A stretch of DNA of 64,000 nucleotides from Persicitalea sp963803495 (GTDB lineage Bacteria; Bacteroidota; Bacteroidia; Cytophagales; Spirosomataceae). The notes under the pieces are model-generated. The model was not told where the DNA came from, did no database searches, and was given only the letters and a program-made list of their open reading frames with translations. A program made the translations under genes and the position numbers. Below are positions 47,488-56,962 of this stretch, piece by piece. The DNA lies in NCBI GenBank assembly GCA_963803495.1, contig CAWDMP010000001.1, forward strand, positions 1-64,000. Direction: 5' to 3'. The first letter of the stretch is position 1, and each line of letters begins with the position of its first letter.

Positions 47488-47972
47488 TGTCGAAGAAGTC
47501 AAGCCCCACCAAAACCCTGTTCTGGCCCTATTTTTTGGCCATTTTGAACGAGCACAAGGCCAGCCACGGCGTGGTGTACACGCAGCTGAGCGATGCCAAC
47601 GGTATGGACCGGATGATCGAGGACAGTGCCTCAGAGGACGTCTATCCGGGCATATTTGTGATGCGGCCCAAGTGGAGCGGCCGCAACCAGGCCGACGCCC
47701 TGCTCACGACACTGTTCGACGTGACGTACTTCGTTTTCTGCGCGGCCGATTCCATCGACCGCGCCGATCAGGACGCGGCCTACGACCGGGCGGAAGAAAT
47801 CGTGGCCAGCATCACGGCCCGGCTGCAAGCCGACCGGCGCACGTACCGCAACTACCTGGAATTTGACAGCATTCGGGCCGAGCCGGTCCTTTACCACAGT
47901 GGCGTCGACTCGGCGATGGCTTACGAAGTCAGATTCAAGATAGCCCTGGCGGCCGGAGAAATATTCGGATAA
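47487..47972 (+). CDS. Putative tail-completion (terminator-like) protein
   Basis: The 161-residue product (MSKKSSPTKTLFWPYFLAILNEHK onward) has the size and the pattern seen in minor tail/tail-terminator proteins: a helix, a beta strand VYPGIFVMRP, an Asp-rich helix with DAAYDRAEEIVASITARLQADR, and a late AYEVRFKIAL strand. Such proteins cap the tail tube for joining to the head. The family is suggested by shape and position, not by a clear motif. Confidence 0.5.
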   Translation: MSKKSSPTKTLFWPYFLAILNEHKASHGVVYTQLSDANGMDRMIEDSASEDVYPGIFVMRPKWSGRNQADALLTTLFDVTYFVFCAADSIDRADQDAAYDRAEEIVASITARLQADRRTYRNYLEFDSIRAEPVLYHSGVDSAMAYEVRFKIALAAGEIFG

Positions 47973-47983
47973 CATCGCCATCT

Positions 47984-48005
47984 CATCATTCATCATTCAT
48001 CATTC
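47984..48005. repeat. Intergenic heptanucleotide repeat, unit CATCATT
   Basis: Three perfect CATCATT units run immediately before the GTG start at 48011, inside the phage element. The unit differs from those of the other heptameric repeats. Confidence 0.6.
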
Positions 48006-48010
48006 AAAAA

Positions 48011-50041
48011 GTGATCGACGCACTCGCCGAAAACCTTTCTTTTCTGAATCTGAAATTCAGTCGGAACAAACTGACCCACATCGTGGCGGCGGCCGATCCG
48101 GCGCTGACGAGCCGCGTGGGGTTGAAGTACTTGCTGACATTGCTGGTACCGGAGTTTCCGTTTTCGGCCAATTTTGAGGAACTGCACACCTCCGAAGGCC
48201 GCGAGGCACCGGTGGAGGGCGCGGGGGTGCAGGTGTTTGCGGGGGCGGAGTTTCGGTACAACGCCGGGCGGAACGGCAAGCTCGACGGTTTGCTGAGCTA
48301 CGAAAAGCCGCGTTTCCGGCAGGAATCGATCGGCGTTTCGCTCCGGCAAACGACGGCCTACTGCCTGCGCGAAGAAGTGCAGGGCGGCGCGCCCGCCGTC
48401 GACACGAGCGTGACCGGCGGGAAGCTTTACGCCATCAAGGCGGGCCTTGCCAACGAGGACTTCTACGCTTTCGGCGAAAACTTCTGGAAAAGCTGGCAGG
48501 CTGAGAAGCGCCAGTTCCTTACCTGGCAGCCCGACTACAAGCGCGTTCGGGCGGCGCAGGAAGAGTACCTTTATTTTTTGGTCAACTTTACGCCGACCCC
48601 GACCGAGCTGCGGCTGCGGGTGCGAACGATCGGGGCCGATGGCCAGGGCGGCGCGGCCGTCACGGCCCGGAGCATCGCCAACCCGCTGCTGTATTCGGTG
48701 CTCAGCCTGCCGGTGGGGCTGAGCAGCCTGGGCCTGGCCACGCCGCTCGACGACGTGACCGCCTACGAAGTGTGGCTGGCCAACGAGGCCAACGCCCGCG
48801 TGAGCGAGGTGCGCCGCTACGTATTGGACCGCCACTACGAGCCCAACGACCGGGCGCTGCTGTTCGTGAATTCGCTGGGCGGCTGGGATACGCTACGACT
48901 GACCGGCCAGGCGCAGCAAACGCTGAAAGTGGCCCAGCAGACGGCCGAAGTAGAGCGCCCGGCAAGGGCGGGGGTCGACTTTTCGGAGTTGAAGATCGTG
49001 AGCATCGAGGGCGAGCGGGATATTACCGTTGGCACCGGCTACTTTCGCCGTCAGTCGGCCGAGTACCTGCGCTATCTGGATGAGTTGCTGCTCAGCGAGC
49101 AGGTGTACCTGGTCACCGATAAGGGTCACCGGCCGCTCCAACTCACGACGGCGTCGCTGGTGGATGCTTACGACGACGCCGAGCTGGTGGCGCGGACGTT
49201 TTCGTTTCGGATACTCGATACCGTCGAGAACTACAGCAACTTACCAGCCGCTGAGCCGACGCCGGAGCGGCCGACGACCTGGCGCGGCAAAAACCTGCGC
49301 CAGATCCTGAACAGTTTCGGGAAACGGACCGGCAAGCTGGTGTTTCAGCGGCTCGAGAAAGTGTACGCCGACGATAATAGCGTGGTAAGTCCGTACACGC
49401 TCAAGCTCAATTCGCCGGGTGATCCCGATTACCTGGAACCGATTACCGATACCGACATCGCGCCAGGTTCGACGCCCTACCCGAGTGTGGCGCTGAGCCG
49501 GGCGGGCACCTTTAATCGCGGTAATTGCGCATCGACGCACTTGGGCGGTCCGGCCACGATTAGTATCGCCGCCGGGCGCTGGGGCGGCGAGCAGCCCGGT
49601 GAGGCCAACGCCCTGGCCGAGGGCGAATACGCCAGCCTGAATACCCAGGCCTACGCCGATGCGCATGGTACCTGCACGATTAACAACACGCCGCTGCACC
49701 TGGCGATTTTTCACAAAATCCCGATGACGTTCGACAACCACGTGGCCGGTAGCGCCGACTATGGACCGGTGGTAGCGCTACGCATCAACAGTTCAGAATT
49801 AGTACCTAATACCGTGGGGCAGAATCCTGCGGTCGTTCGGCAGTCGGACAGCGTCATCGCGCCGGGCACTTACAACCTGGTGGTGCGGGTCCAGTACGTG
49901 ACGCTGCCGATGCGGGCCTGTAAAGTCAGAATTCCGGGCAAAAACCGGGAGATCGCCGTCACGACGTCGGGCTATTATGCTTTCGATAATTTGGTCATCA
50001 ACAGCTCGGATGAGCCGCTAACCGTCGAAGTAGTGCCATGA
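48011..50041 (+). CDS. Phage tail protein with DUF5977-like domain
   Basis: The frame opens at GTG 48011 and gives 676 residues. The N-terminal 440 residues are beta-rich with no family recognised. Residues about 490-560 (AGTFNRGNCASTHLGGPATISIAAGRW to NTQAYADAHGTC) match the pattern of DUF5977, a Cys-bounded module found in Bacteroidota surface and phage proteins, where it usually occurs in several copies. The C-terminus resembles a beta sandwich. The stop overlaps the next ATG (CCATGATAA). Role: probably a tail-tip or baseplate component. Confidence 0.6.
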   Translation: MIDALAENLSFLNLKFSRNKLTHIVAAADPALTSRVGLKYLLTLLVPEFPFSANFEELHTSEGREAPVEGAGVQVFAGAEFRYNAGRNGKLDGLLSYEKPRFRQESIGVSLRQTTAYCLREEVQGGAPAVDTSVTGGKLYAIKAGLANEDFYAFGENFWKSWQAEKRQFLTWQPDYKRVRAAQEEYLYFLVNFTPTPTELRLRVRTIGADGQGGAAVTARSIANPLLYSVLSLPVGLSSLGLATPLDDVTAYEVWLANEANARVSEVRRYVLDRHYEPNDRALLFVNSLGGWDTLRLTGQAQQTLKVAQQTAEVERPARAGVDFSELKIVSIEGERDITVGTGYFRRQSAEYLRYLDELLLSEQVYLVTDKGHRPLQLTTASLVDAYDDAELVARTFSFRILDTVENYSNLPAAEPTPERPTTWRGKNLRQILNSFGKRTGKLVFQRLEKVYADDNSVVSPYTLKLNSPGDPDYLEPITDTDIAPGSTPYPSVALSRAGTFNRGNCASTHLGGPATISIAAGRWGGEQPGEANALAEGEYASLNTQAYADAHGTCTINNTPLHLAIFHKIPMTFDNHVAGSADYGPVVALRINSSELVPNTVGQNPAVVRQSDSVIAPGTYNLVVRVQYVTLPMRACKVRIPGKNREIAVTTSGYYAFDNLVINSSDEPLTVEVVP

Positions 50042-51430
50042 TAAAAATTAATAGCTACGAGGTACTAACCGGCGCGAACCAGCAGGTGGCTTACAACCTG
50101 GTGAATCCGCATTTGATTTACGATAGCATCCCAGGAAGCACGGCCACGCTGCCGGGCTTTCCGGCCGTGCGCGAAAACCGGGCGATTTTCGGGTATTTCG
50201 AAGAACCGCAGGCCGGGAGCGATTTACCAGAGTACCTCTTCCAGCAGTTTTGGAACGGCGAGCTGATCCGGGAAGGGTACCTGCTGCTGACCGAGGCAAG
50301 CCTGGAAAGTGGCTACAAGGGCGCTTATTCCGATAAGTACGGTTTATTTTTCGGGGAATTTCAAAATACCAGCCTGCGGGAACTCGACCTGGGCAGCTTG
50401 GCCGTGCCCGCGCCGCTTACGCCGACGATCGGCGACGTCGACGGTGTGGCCTGCGCCTTTCCGACGATCGTGAACGAGGCGTTCTTTGGTACCAACGGCG
50501 GCAGCGTGGGCTACACCGGCCGCGTGAACGATTACGCGGGCGCGACCTACCGCTCGGGGCCGAGGGTGCCGCTTTTTTTTGTGGGCTGGATCCTGAAAAA
50601 AATTGGGACCCTTACGGGCGTGGCCGTCGACGGCGATTTCTTCCAGCACCCGGAGTGGAGCCAGCTTTTGCTGGTGAATATGCGGGAGGCCGAAGGGACC
50701 GACATCGAGGTACGCAACCATCTGCCCGACCTGGGGCTTGTCGATTTCCTGCTGGAACTTAGAAAAGTACCCAACCTGAAACTGACGCTCGACCCGGTGG
50801 GGCGGCGGCTGCGGGTGGATTTCTGGGAGGACGCCCTGGCCGCACCGGTGACCCGCGACTGGACGGCCAAGGCGGTGGTGGGGCAGTCGAAGAAAAGCGA
50901 GCCCAATACGCGGCTCTCGCTGTCGATGGCGCTCGACGGCAACGATGCCCTGGCCAAGGATCGCCCGGCGGCGCTGGCCGACTGGACGTCGCCCGAAACC
51001 GGGAGCCGGGGCGGGATCGCGAAGCTGCCGCTGAAATTCTCGACGCTGCTCGTCGACAACGCTTCGGGGCTGGCCGCCTGCCGCCAGGAAGGGCAAACGA
51101 GCCAGTTTGGGCAGGATGCCAAGGGCTGGGCGCCGCGGCTGCTCTTCTGGCGCGGAATGGTGGGGGGATTGCCCAGGGCGCTGCCGACGCTGGGCGATTA
51201 CGGCCTGTTCCCGGCGACGCTGGCCGCGACGAGCTGGCGCGAAGACGGCGGCGCTGCGGGCCCGGATGTTCTACCTGCAAAAAGACCTGGTAGTGAACGA
51301 GACGGATTTGGCGCAGCTCGACTTTGCGAAGAAGATCCACATCGAGGGAATGGATTATCTGATCGCGCAGCTTAACGTGACGGTGCCGATCCGGGGCGTG
51401 GCCACGGCGTTGCTGATCGGGGGGGTGTAG
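50038..51430 (+). CDS. Phage tail protein with an apparent late frameshift
   Basis: The first frame runs from ATG 50038 for about 400 residues of beta-rich, aromatic protein (FQQFWNGELIREGYLLLTEASLESGYKGAYSDKYGLFFGEF). Near 51240, in CGGCGGCGCTGCGGG, coding quality passes to another frame, which reads ALRARMFYLQKDLVVNETDLAQLDF and ends at 51430, directly before a terminator. The first frame instead ends at 51375 with low-quality sequence. The repeat-rich site points to a one-base indel. The complete protein would be about 464 residues, probably part of the tail tip. Confidence 0.6.
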
Positions 51431-51451
51431 CTTTTGAGTTGGCTTTCGGGA

Positions 51452-51494
51452 GGAACGGCCAACGGTTTATCCGTTGGCCGTTCCCCTTTTTTTT
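51452..51494 (+). terminator. Strong intrinsic terminator after the tail block
   Basis: GGAACGGCCAACGG pairs perfectly with CCGTTGGCCGTTCC (14 bp) around TTTAT, followed by CC and eight T. TTTTTGGTCCTTTTT follows at once, one copy of a motif seen after four terminators in the element. Confidence 0.92.
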
Positions 51495-51557
51495 GGTCCT
51501 TTTTGCTGGACTTTGGACTGCGGACCTTAGTGTTTGTAAAGAACTAAGCGCCGCGCG

Positions 51558-52190
51558 ATGAACGATGATTTTGAGGAGAGTCCTATCCTGCAAAAGCTGC
51601 TCAGTGACCTGACGAATCGGGCCGAGCGACTGCTGCGGGAGGCCGTGGCCCGCGAGGGGAAAGTACTCACCGGCGAGCTGCGGGATTCGATTCGGGCCGG
51701 GGCGGTGACCTGGGGCAAAGGCTGGATCAGTGGGCATGTCTCGTACTCCGAGCTGCTGCGGATCAAGGATATGAAAGTCCTGCGCTACACGACGATCCCG
51801 CCACTCGGCCCGATCGAGCGCTGGGTGGAAAGCGTGGGCGTGAGTCGATTTGCTTACGTCCCTGGCTATCCCGAGGGCGTGGAGCCCGCGACCGAGTCGG
51901 AGGCCATCACGCGGATTGCCAAGGGCGTCCAATACAACCTGAAAGCCCATCCCAACGTGCGGCGCGGCTACCGGGGTATCTATAACGACGCGCTCAATTA
52001 TTCTTTTGTGCCGGCCTACCAAGCAGACATGCGGATGGCCGCTACGGTGCTGGCCGGTGCGCAGTTTACCGAGGCTTTCGGCTTCGAGACCTTCATCCCC
52101 TTGCCCAACGAACCGCTTAACGCCAGCCGCATCCAGGCCGCCTGGAACGCCCGCGATACAAGACTTTCACGCAAATACGCTAACCAATGA
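51558..52190 (+). CDS. Putative head-tail joining (HK97 gp10-like) protein
   Basis: The 210-residue product contains LLREAVAREGKVLTGELRDSIRAGAVTWGKGWISGHVSYSELLRIKD near the N-terminus, the pattern of HK97 gp10-type tail-completion proteins (a helix, then TGxLRxSI and a strand with symmetric Tyr-Ser). The C-terminal half has no recognised domain. The stop overlaps the tape-measure start in ATGA. Confidence in the exact role is moderate. Confidence 0.55.
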   Translation: MNDDFEESPILQKLLSDLTNRAERLLREAVAREGKVLTGELRDSIRAGAVTWGKGWISGHVSYSELLRIKDMKVLRYTTIPPLGPIERWVESVGVSRFAYVPGYPEGVEPATESEAITRIAKGVQYNLKAHPNVRRGYRGIYNDALNYSFVPAYQADMRMAATVLAGAQFTEAFGFETFIPLPNEPLNASRIQAAWNARDTRLSRKYANQ

Positions 52191-55100
52191 CCGGAGACGT
52201 ACTGGAATTGGACCTTCGGCTGAAAACGGCTGAGATCCAGAAAAATCTTGACACGGTGAACAGCCAGGCCAAAGACCTGCGGAAAATCATCAAGGACATC
52301 GAGCTCAATGGCGGCAAAGGCGGCGAAGAGTGGAAAAAGTACAAAGCCGAGCTGAGGGATACGCAGGAGCAGGCAGCGAAGCTTTCGCGGGAATTGAAGG
52401 ACATGAAGGTGGCCGACATGACCATCCGCCAGCTCGAACAACACGCCAAAGCGCTGGCCAAGGAAATCAAAAACGCCGACCGCAGCTCGCAGGATTTCGT
52501 AAAAAACTCGAAGCGCCTGGGCGAAGTCGAAAAGGAACTCGACAAGGCTCGGCAGCAGGCCAAAGACCTGAAAGGCGAGGCCGAAACGATGGGCAAGCCA
52601 GGTTTGTGGGGCAAGATTACCAGTGGCGTGAAAACGGTTGGCAATGCCTTCCAGGCCATTATGGCGCTTGCGGTGTTACAGTGGATTTACAACCTGGGTA
52701 AGGCGATTTTCGATACGACGGCGAATTTTGAGAAGTACGAGAAGGTGCTCTCGACCGCGCTGGGTGATCCGAAGCAGGCAAAGGCGAGTATGAAGGCCAT
52801 TAAGAAGATGGCGGCCGAAACGGCGTTCAGCGTCGACGAGCTGACGGACGGCTATGTGAAAATGGTAAACCGAGGGCTGCGGCCTTCGCAAAAAGAAATG
52901 GTGGCGCTGACCGACCTGGCGGCTTCCCAGGGGAAAACGTTCGACCAATTGGTGGAAGCCGTGCTCGACGCCCAGACCGGGGAGTTTGAACGCCTGAAGG
53001 AGTTTGGCATTAAGGCGCGGAAGGAGGGCGATAACGTGTCGCTTTCATTCAAAGGGCAAACCCAAACCGTAAAAAACAACGAGGAGGCCATTTACCAAGC
53101 AATGATCGCGATGGGGGCCATGACCGGCGTCGCGGGTCAGAATGCCGAAATGATGACGACGCTCAACGGCAACTCGTCGAACCTCGGTGATAGCTTCGAT
53201 GCTTTGACTGTCGGCCTGGGCAACGGACTGAAACCGGTATTCATCGCCATTCTGGATTTGATTGCGGCATCATTGCCGTTGCTGAGTCTTTTGGGCAAAG
53301 GGCTGGGGACGGTGCTTCTGCTGGCCAAGGCGGCCATCGCCGGAGTTCTCGATACCGTGATGAACGTCGGAAAGGCCTTCGTTACACTTGGTGAAGCGGC
53401 CAGGGCATTCATGTCGGGCAATACGGAAGGGGCCAAGAAACTGCTCGACGAAGCGCAGGATCACGGCAAGAAAGCGCTGACTTCCATCGAGGATAATGTG
53501 AAGCAGGGAGTCATAGAAATCGGCAATCTGTGGGTGAATCCTGATGCGGCCGTCAAGGCCGAGTTTGCGGGTAAAATCCAGGGCGAACGTCACCAGGCTG
53601 CACTTTCCAAGGAACAGGAAAAGGGGATCGCGAAACGGGAGAAGGCCACGGCCAAGACCCTGGAAATGGTAGCGCAGCTTACGGCCGAGCAAGAGCAACT
53701 GATGGCGGCTAACAGCGTGGCCACGGAGGAGTCGAAAATTGAGGAGAAGCGCCGGAAGCGCCTGAAAGAGATCGATGACTCGCTGGCGAGTGAGGAAGCC
53801 AAGGAGCAGGCGCGGCTACTGATTAACAAGAATGCGGATCTGCAATTGCACCAGGTTCGGCAGAAGGATAATGCCAAAGCGCTGGAACTGCTGGCGCAAC
53901 TGGAAGCGGAGCACGACCAAAAGGTGGCGAGCAATTCGCTGACCGTAGAAGAATCGAAAATTGAGGAAAAGCGCCGGAAGCGCTTGAAAGAAATCGAAGA
54001 CTCGAAGGCCGACGAAGCGGTGAAGGCGCAGGCGATCGAGGCGATCAACCGCAACGCGGAAGCGGAACTGGACAAGGTGCGGACCGACTACCGGCAGAAA
54101 CGCCAGCGGGAAGAAGCAGAGGCCGCTCAGAAGCGCCAGGAAGCCGAGAATTTCATCCGTACGCAGGAGCAGGCGGCGGAGAAGTCGATCTTCGATTGGC
54201 GGGAGATGCAGGCCAAGGGTAACGCTCAGAAGCTCGCCGCCATCAAAAAAGAGCGGCTCGACGCGGAGCTTCGGTACACTCAGGAAAAACTACAGGCCGA
54301 AATGGTGGCCGAGCAAATTAAGGCTACCAAGGATATCGAGGATGCCCAATTGCTCAGCCGGACGCTGACAGCCATCGAGGATAAGTACCACTCGGCGTCG
54401 GTGCTGGCCGAAGCCAAGGCGGCGGCCGAAAAGGCTAAAATCGACCAGGATCTGCACGATGCTAAGGTTGCCAAGGTTAAGTCGTACTCGGAAGCCTTCT
54501 CGGCGTTGTTGCGGGGTGATGTGAACGCCTTCATCGACGCGTCGTCTAAGATCGTGCAGGGCCACAAGACTGCCTGGCAGGAACAGATGGCCAAGAACCA
54601 GGAGATGTACCAAATGGGCGCTGACCTGGCCAAGCAGGCGGTTTCGTTCTTGAACGACCTGGCTCAGCAGAAAGCTCAGAAGGCGATTGCTCAGGCACAG
54701 CGGGAGTTCGACGAGAAGATGGGGATCCTGAATACGGAGCTGGCCACGACAGAGTCACTCATTACGAGTAGCTCAAATTATATCCAGAGCCTCAAAGCGG
54801 CCGAAACGGCCCGGCTGACGGAGTTGCAGCGAATACTATCGAGTGAAACGGCGACGGAGGAGGATAAGCGCCAGGCGCTGAAAAAGTACTATTCGGAGCA
54901 GTTGCAGGATATGAAAGCGGCCGAAGAGGCCAAAATCGAGGATCTGCAACGGTTGGCAAACCTGGCCAAGACTGAGGATGAAAAGCAAGCCATCGAGGCC
55001 AAGATCAAAATGGCCAAGGAGGAGTCGGAAACCAAGATAAAATTGGCGGAAGACGAACTCGATAAGAAGAAAAAGGCGATAGATGAGTTGACGGAATTCA

Positions 55101-56182
55101 CGACCGAGACGACCGAAGCGGTGCTCGATGAAGCTACCGAGGCATCGGAGACGCAGATCAAACTCGCCGAAGACGAAGCACAGACCAAGTACGATACCAA
55201 GGCCGACCTGGAAGAAGCCATCGCGGAGCAGAATCGGATTTATCGGGAGAAGGAATCGGCCGAGAAGAAAAAAGCCTGGGAGGCCCAGAAGAAAGCAGAT
55301 ATCGCGACGGCTTTGATCACCGGCGCGTTGGCGATATTGAAGGCGCTGGCCAACTTTTTCCCACTTAACATCATCCTGGCGGCGACGGCGGGCGTGGTGA
55401 CGGCCGTGCAGATCAATAAGATCAAGAATCAGGTACCTCCGGCATTTGAGCAGGGGGGCTTCGTGGCCCAGGGCGGACGGCACGGCAGCAGCTACGGCAG
55501 CGGGGGCATTGCGCTCGTGGACCGCCAGAGTGGCCGGGAGGTGGGCGAAATGGAGGGCGACGAGGCCATTGTGTCGCGGGAGCAGACGGCGGCCAACTGG
55601 CCGATCATCGAGCAGATGTTCAGGAATGCCCGGACGCCGGGGAAGCGCGCGACGCCGGTGGTGCAGCATCCGGCGGTGCCGTTGGCCTTTCGGGATGGCG
55701 GGCGGTTCGAGTCGCCTTACTTCGAGCGGGGGATGTACCTTTTTGGGATCAAGAAAAAGAAGCGGGAGGCGGAGAATATGGCCCGGCAGGCCGAAGCGGA
55801 TGCGGCCAAGGCCCAGGCCGAAGCCGATGCGATGGGTGGGGGCTATGGTTTCGATGATTCGGGGGCTTACGGCGGTATCGACACCGGAGGCGTGGGAATC
55901 AACGGTGACACCGGGGCGGCTCAGGCGGCCCACGAAGCGGCTCAGAAACAGGGGATGCAGCAGTTGGAACTACTGGAAGGCATCATCGAGGCGCTGGAAG
56001 AAAACGGCGAGAAGCTGACGCGGCTGGGGATGTCGGTGGTAAGCTCGGGCGACGGAATACGGGGTGGGCTCGGCGGCGTGGAAGCGGCCGTGAATCGAGT
56101 GGAAGGCGCGGTGTACAATACCAACACCCAAGGTAAGTTCGACGCGCTGATTTCGGCGATCAGTAGCATGAAGGCGGCGTAG
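52187..56182 (+). CDS. Phage tail tape measure protein
   Basis: The 1331-residue product is the tail-length ruler. It begins with coiled coil, has a tape-measure core (about 200-310: AAETAFSVDELTDGYVKMVNRGLRPSQKEMVALTDLAAS), hydrophobic segments near 360-400, long charged coiled coils (about 480-1050), a hydrophobic patch near 1050-1085 (ALITGALAILKALANFFPLNIILAATAGVVTAV) and a Gly-rich end. At about 0.15 nm per residue the tail would be near 200 nm, so a long siphovirus-like tail is predicted. Residues 489-636 are a tandem duplication of 74 residues. The gene overlaps the previous one by 4 bp. Confidence 0.9.
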   Translation: MTGDVLELDLRLKTAEIQKNLDTVNSQAKDLRKIIKDIELNGGKGGEEWKKYKAELRDTQEQAAKLSRELKDMKVADMTIRQLEQHAKALAKEIKNADRSSQDFVKNSKRLGEVEKELDKARQQAKDLKGEAETMGKPGLWGKITSGVKTVGNAFQAIMALAVLQWIYNLGKAIFDTTANFEKYEKVLSTALGDPKQAKASMKAIKKMAAETAFSVDELTDGYVKMVNRGLRPSQKEMVALTDLAASQGKTFDQLVEAVLDAQTGEFERLKEFGIKARKEGDNVSLSFKGQTQTVKNNEEAIYQAMIAMGAMTGVAGQNAEMMTTLNGNSSNLGDSFDALTVGLGNGLKPVFIAILDLIAASLPLLSLLGKGLGTVLLLAKAAIAGVLDTVMNVGKAFVTLGEAARAFMSGNTEGAKKLLDEAQDHGKKALTSIEDNVKQGVIEIGNLWVNPDAAVKAEFAGKIQGERHQAALSKEQEKGIAKREKATAKTLEMVAQLTAEQEQLMAANSVATEESKIEEKRRKRLKEIDDSLASEEAKEQARLLINKNADLQLHQVRQKDNAKALELLAQLEAEHDQKVASNSLTVEESKIEEKRRKRLKEIEDSKADEAVKAQAIEAINRNAEAELDKVRTDYRQKRQREEAEAAQKRQEAENFIRTQEQAAEKSIFDWREMQAKGNAQKLAAIKKERLDAELRYTQEKLQAEMVAEQIKATKDIEDAQLLSRTLTAIEDKYHSASVLAEAKAAAEKAKIDQDLHDAKVAKVKSYSEAFSALLRGDVNAFIDASSKIVQGHKTAWQEQMAKNQEMYQMGADLAKQAVSFLNDLAQQKAQKAIAQAQREFDEKMGILNTELATTESLITSSSNYIQSLKAAETARLTELQRILSSETATEEDKRQALKKYYSEQLQDMKAAEEAKIEDLQRLANLAKTEDEKQAIEAKIKMAKEESETKIKLAEDELDKKKKAIDELTEFTTETTEAVLDEATEASETQIKLAEDEAQTKYDTKADLEEAIAEQNRIYREKESAEKKKAWEAQKKADIATALITGALAILKALANFFPLNIILAATAGVVTAVQINKIKNQVPPAFEQGGFVAQGGRHGSSYGSGGIALVDRQSGREVGEMEGDEAIVSREQTAANWPIIEQMFRNARTPGKRATPVVQHPAVPLAFRDGGRFESPYFERGMYLFGIKKKKREAENMARQAEADAAKAQAEADAMGGGYGFDDSGAYGGIDTGGVGINGDTGAAQAAHEAAQKQGMQQLELLEGIIEALEENGEKLTRLGMSVVSSGDGIRGGLGGVEAAVNRVEGAVYNTNTQGKFDALISAISSMKAA
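53651..54094 (+). repeat. Tandem 222-bp duplication inside the tape measure gene
   Basis: Two units of 222 bp (74 codons) at 53651-53872 and 53873-54094 encode AK(T/A)LE(M/L)(V/L)AQL and a shared EESKIEEKRRKRLKEI core in register. The copies have diverged, so the duplication is not recent. It would lengthen the tail by about 11 nm. Confidence 0.75.
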
Positions 56183-56196
56183 AGGGGGGGGGGGAG

Positions 56197-56217
56197 GGTT
56201 AACGGTCAACGGTTTTA
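56197..56217. repeat. Short heptanucleotide repeat, unit GGTTAAC
   Basis: GGTTAAC, GGTCAAC and GGTTTTA follow each other after the tape measure stop and a G-run. The same unit recurs at 61993-62050. Confidence 0.5.
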
Positions 56218-56281
56218 GTTCGGCGTTTTTTGTTCGTTGGGAGAAAAGGGAGTATTTTTATTAACCTAATACAACTCATTA

Positions 56282-56770
56282 ATGGTTAAGCGGATTACGA
56301 TTCAGTTGCCTGGTTATTTGAAGAAGTTTTATATGTACGAGTATTCGGGCTCTCGGTCGGGGAAGGGGGAGCGGGAACGCGACGAGATCCACGTCGACAA
56401 AACGAGTGAGCTGGGGAAACTGATTCACCTGATCAGTCGGCCGATCCCGTTTACGCAGCATTACCAGCGACCGACGGGCGAGGGCTTGCTTTCGGTGCGG
56501 TACTACGTGCGAGAGAAGATTTACGATATTCCGGTCGAAAAATTGCCGCAGCTGGTGACGCAGATGGAGGAGATTTTTCGGCGGACGATCATCTGCGAGG
56601 TGCGGGGCGGGCACGATCTGTGCTCGGGCGACTACGGGCCGCTGGTGGCGATCGCGCTGGAGCGCCGGGGCATCGTGCGCGACGTCGACATCGATTACCA
56701 GACGGTTCGGAAGATTTATCGGGATTATATCGGGCGAATCGCGAAAATAAACGGAAAAACATTTGCGTAG
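56282..56770 (+). CDS. Phage protein of unknown function after the tape measure
   Basis: The 162-residue product is basic (MVKRITIQLPGYLKKFYMYEY onward) with a likely helical C-terminus (VRKIYRDYIGRIAKINGKTFA). No family is recognised. A charged middle segment (SGKGERERDEIHVDKTSELGKL) may be disordered. It lies alone between the tape measure gene and a terminator. The stop codon itself sits within the first unit of a 20-bp tandem repeat. Confidence 0.6.
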   Translation: MVKRITIQLPGYLKKFYMYEYSGSRSGKGERERDEIHVDKTSELGKLIHLISRPIPFTQHYQRPTGEGLLSVRYYVREKIYDIPVEKLPQLVTQMEEIFRRTIICEVRGGHDLCSGDYGPLVAIALERRGIVRDVDIDYQTVRKIYRDYIGRIAKINGKTFA

Positions 56771-56824
56771 AAAGTAACGGAAATGCGCAGTAAGTAACGG
56801 TTTTGCGTAGAAAGTAACGGAAAT
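56765..56824. repeat. Three tandem 20-bp units at the end of a phage gene
   Basis: Units at 56765, 56785 and 56805 read GCGTAGAAAGTAACGGAAAT, with the middle copy differing in five positions (GCGCAGTAAGTAACGGTTTT). The constant core is AGTAACGG. The TAG stop of the preceding gene lies in unit one. Confidence 0.65.
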
Positions 56825-56854
56825 GCCTAAAAAGTCCAGGCTCCTGGACTAACT

Positions 56855-56887
56855 AAAACGGCCCCTGCATCGCGTAGGGGCCGTTTT
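56855..56887 (+). terminator. Strong intrinsic terminator, second of two hairpins
   Basis: AAAACGGCCCCT and AGGGGCCGTTTT form a 12-bp stem whose last T residues act as the U-tract. A smaller hairpin AGTCCAGG-CT-CCTGGACT (56833-56850) precedes it. GGTCCTTTC follows at 56923-56931. Confidence 0.85.
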
Positions 56888-56962
56888 GCTATTAAAATCC
56901 GCGTGGAAAATGGCGCGTTTTTGGTCCTTTCTTTCGGGGGAATTCGCTTCTACTTTTCGGAC

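Noticed and set aside
56765..56824. 20-bp tandem units as a CRISPR array
   Set aside because: The units are contiguous without spacers and there are no cas genes.
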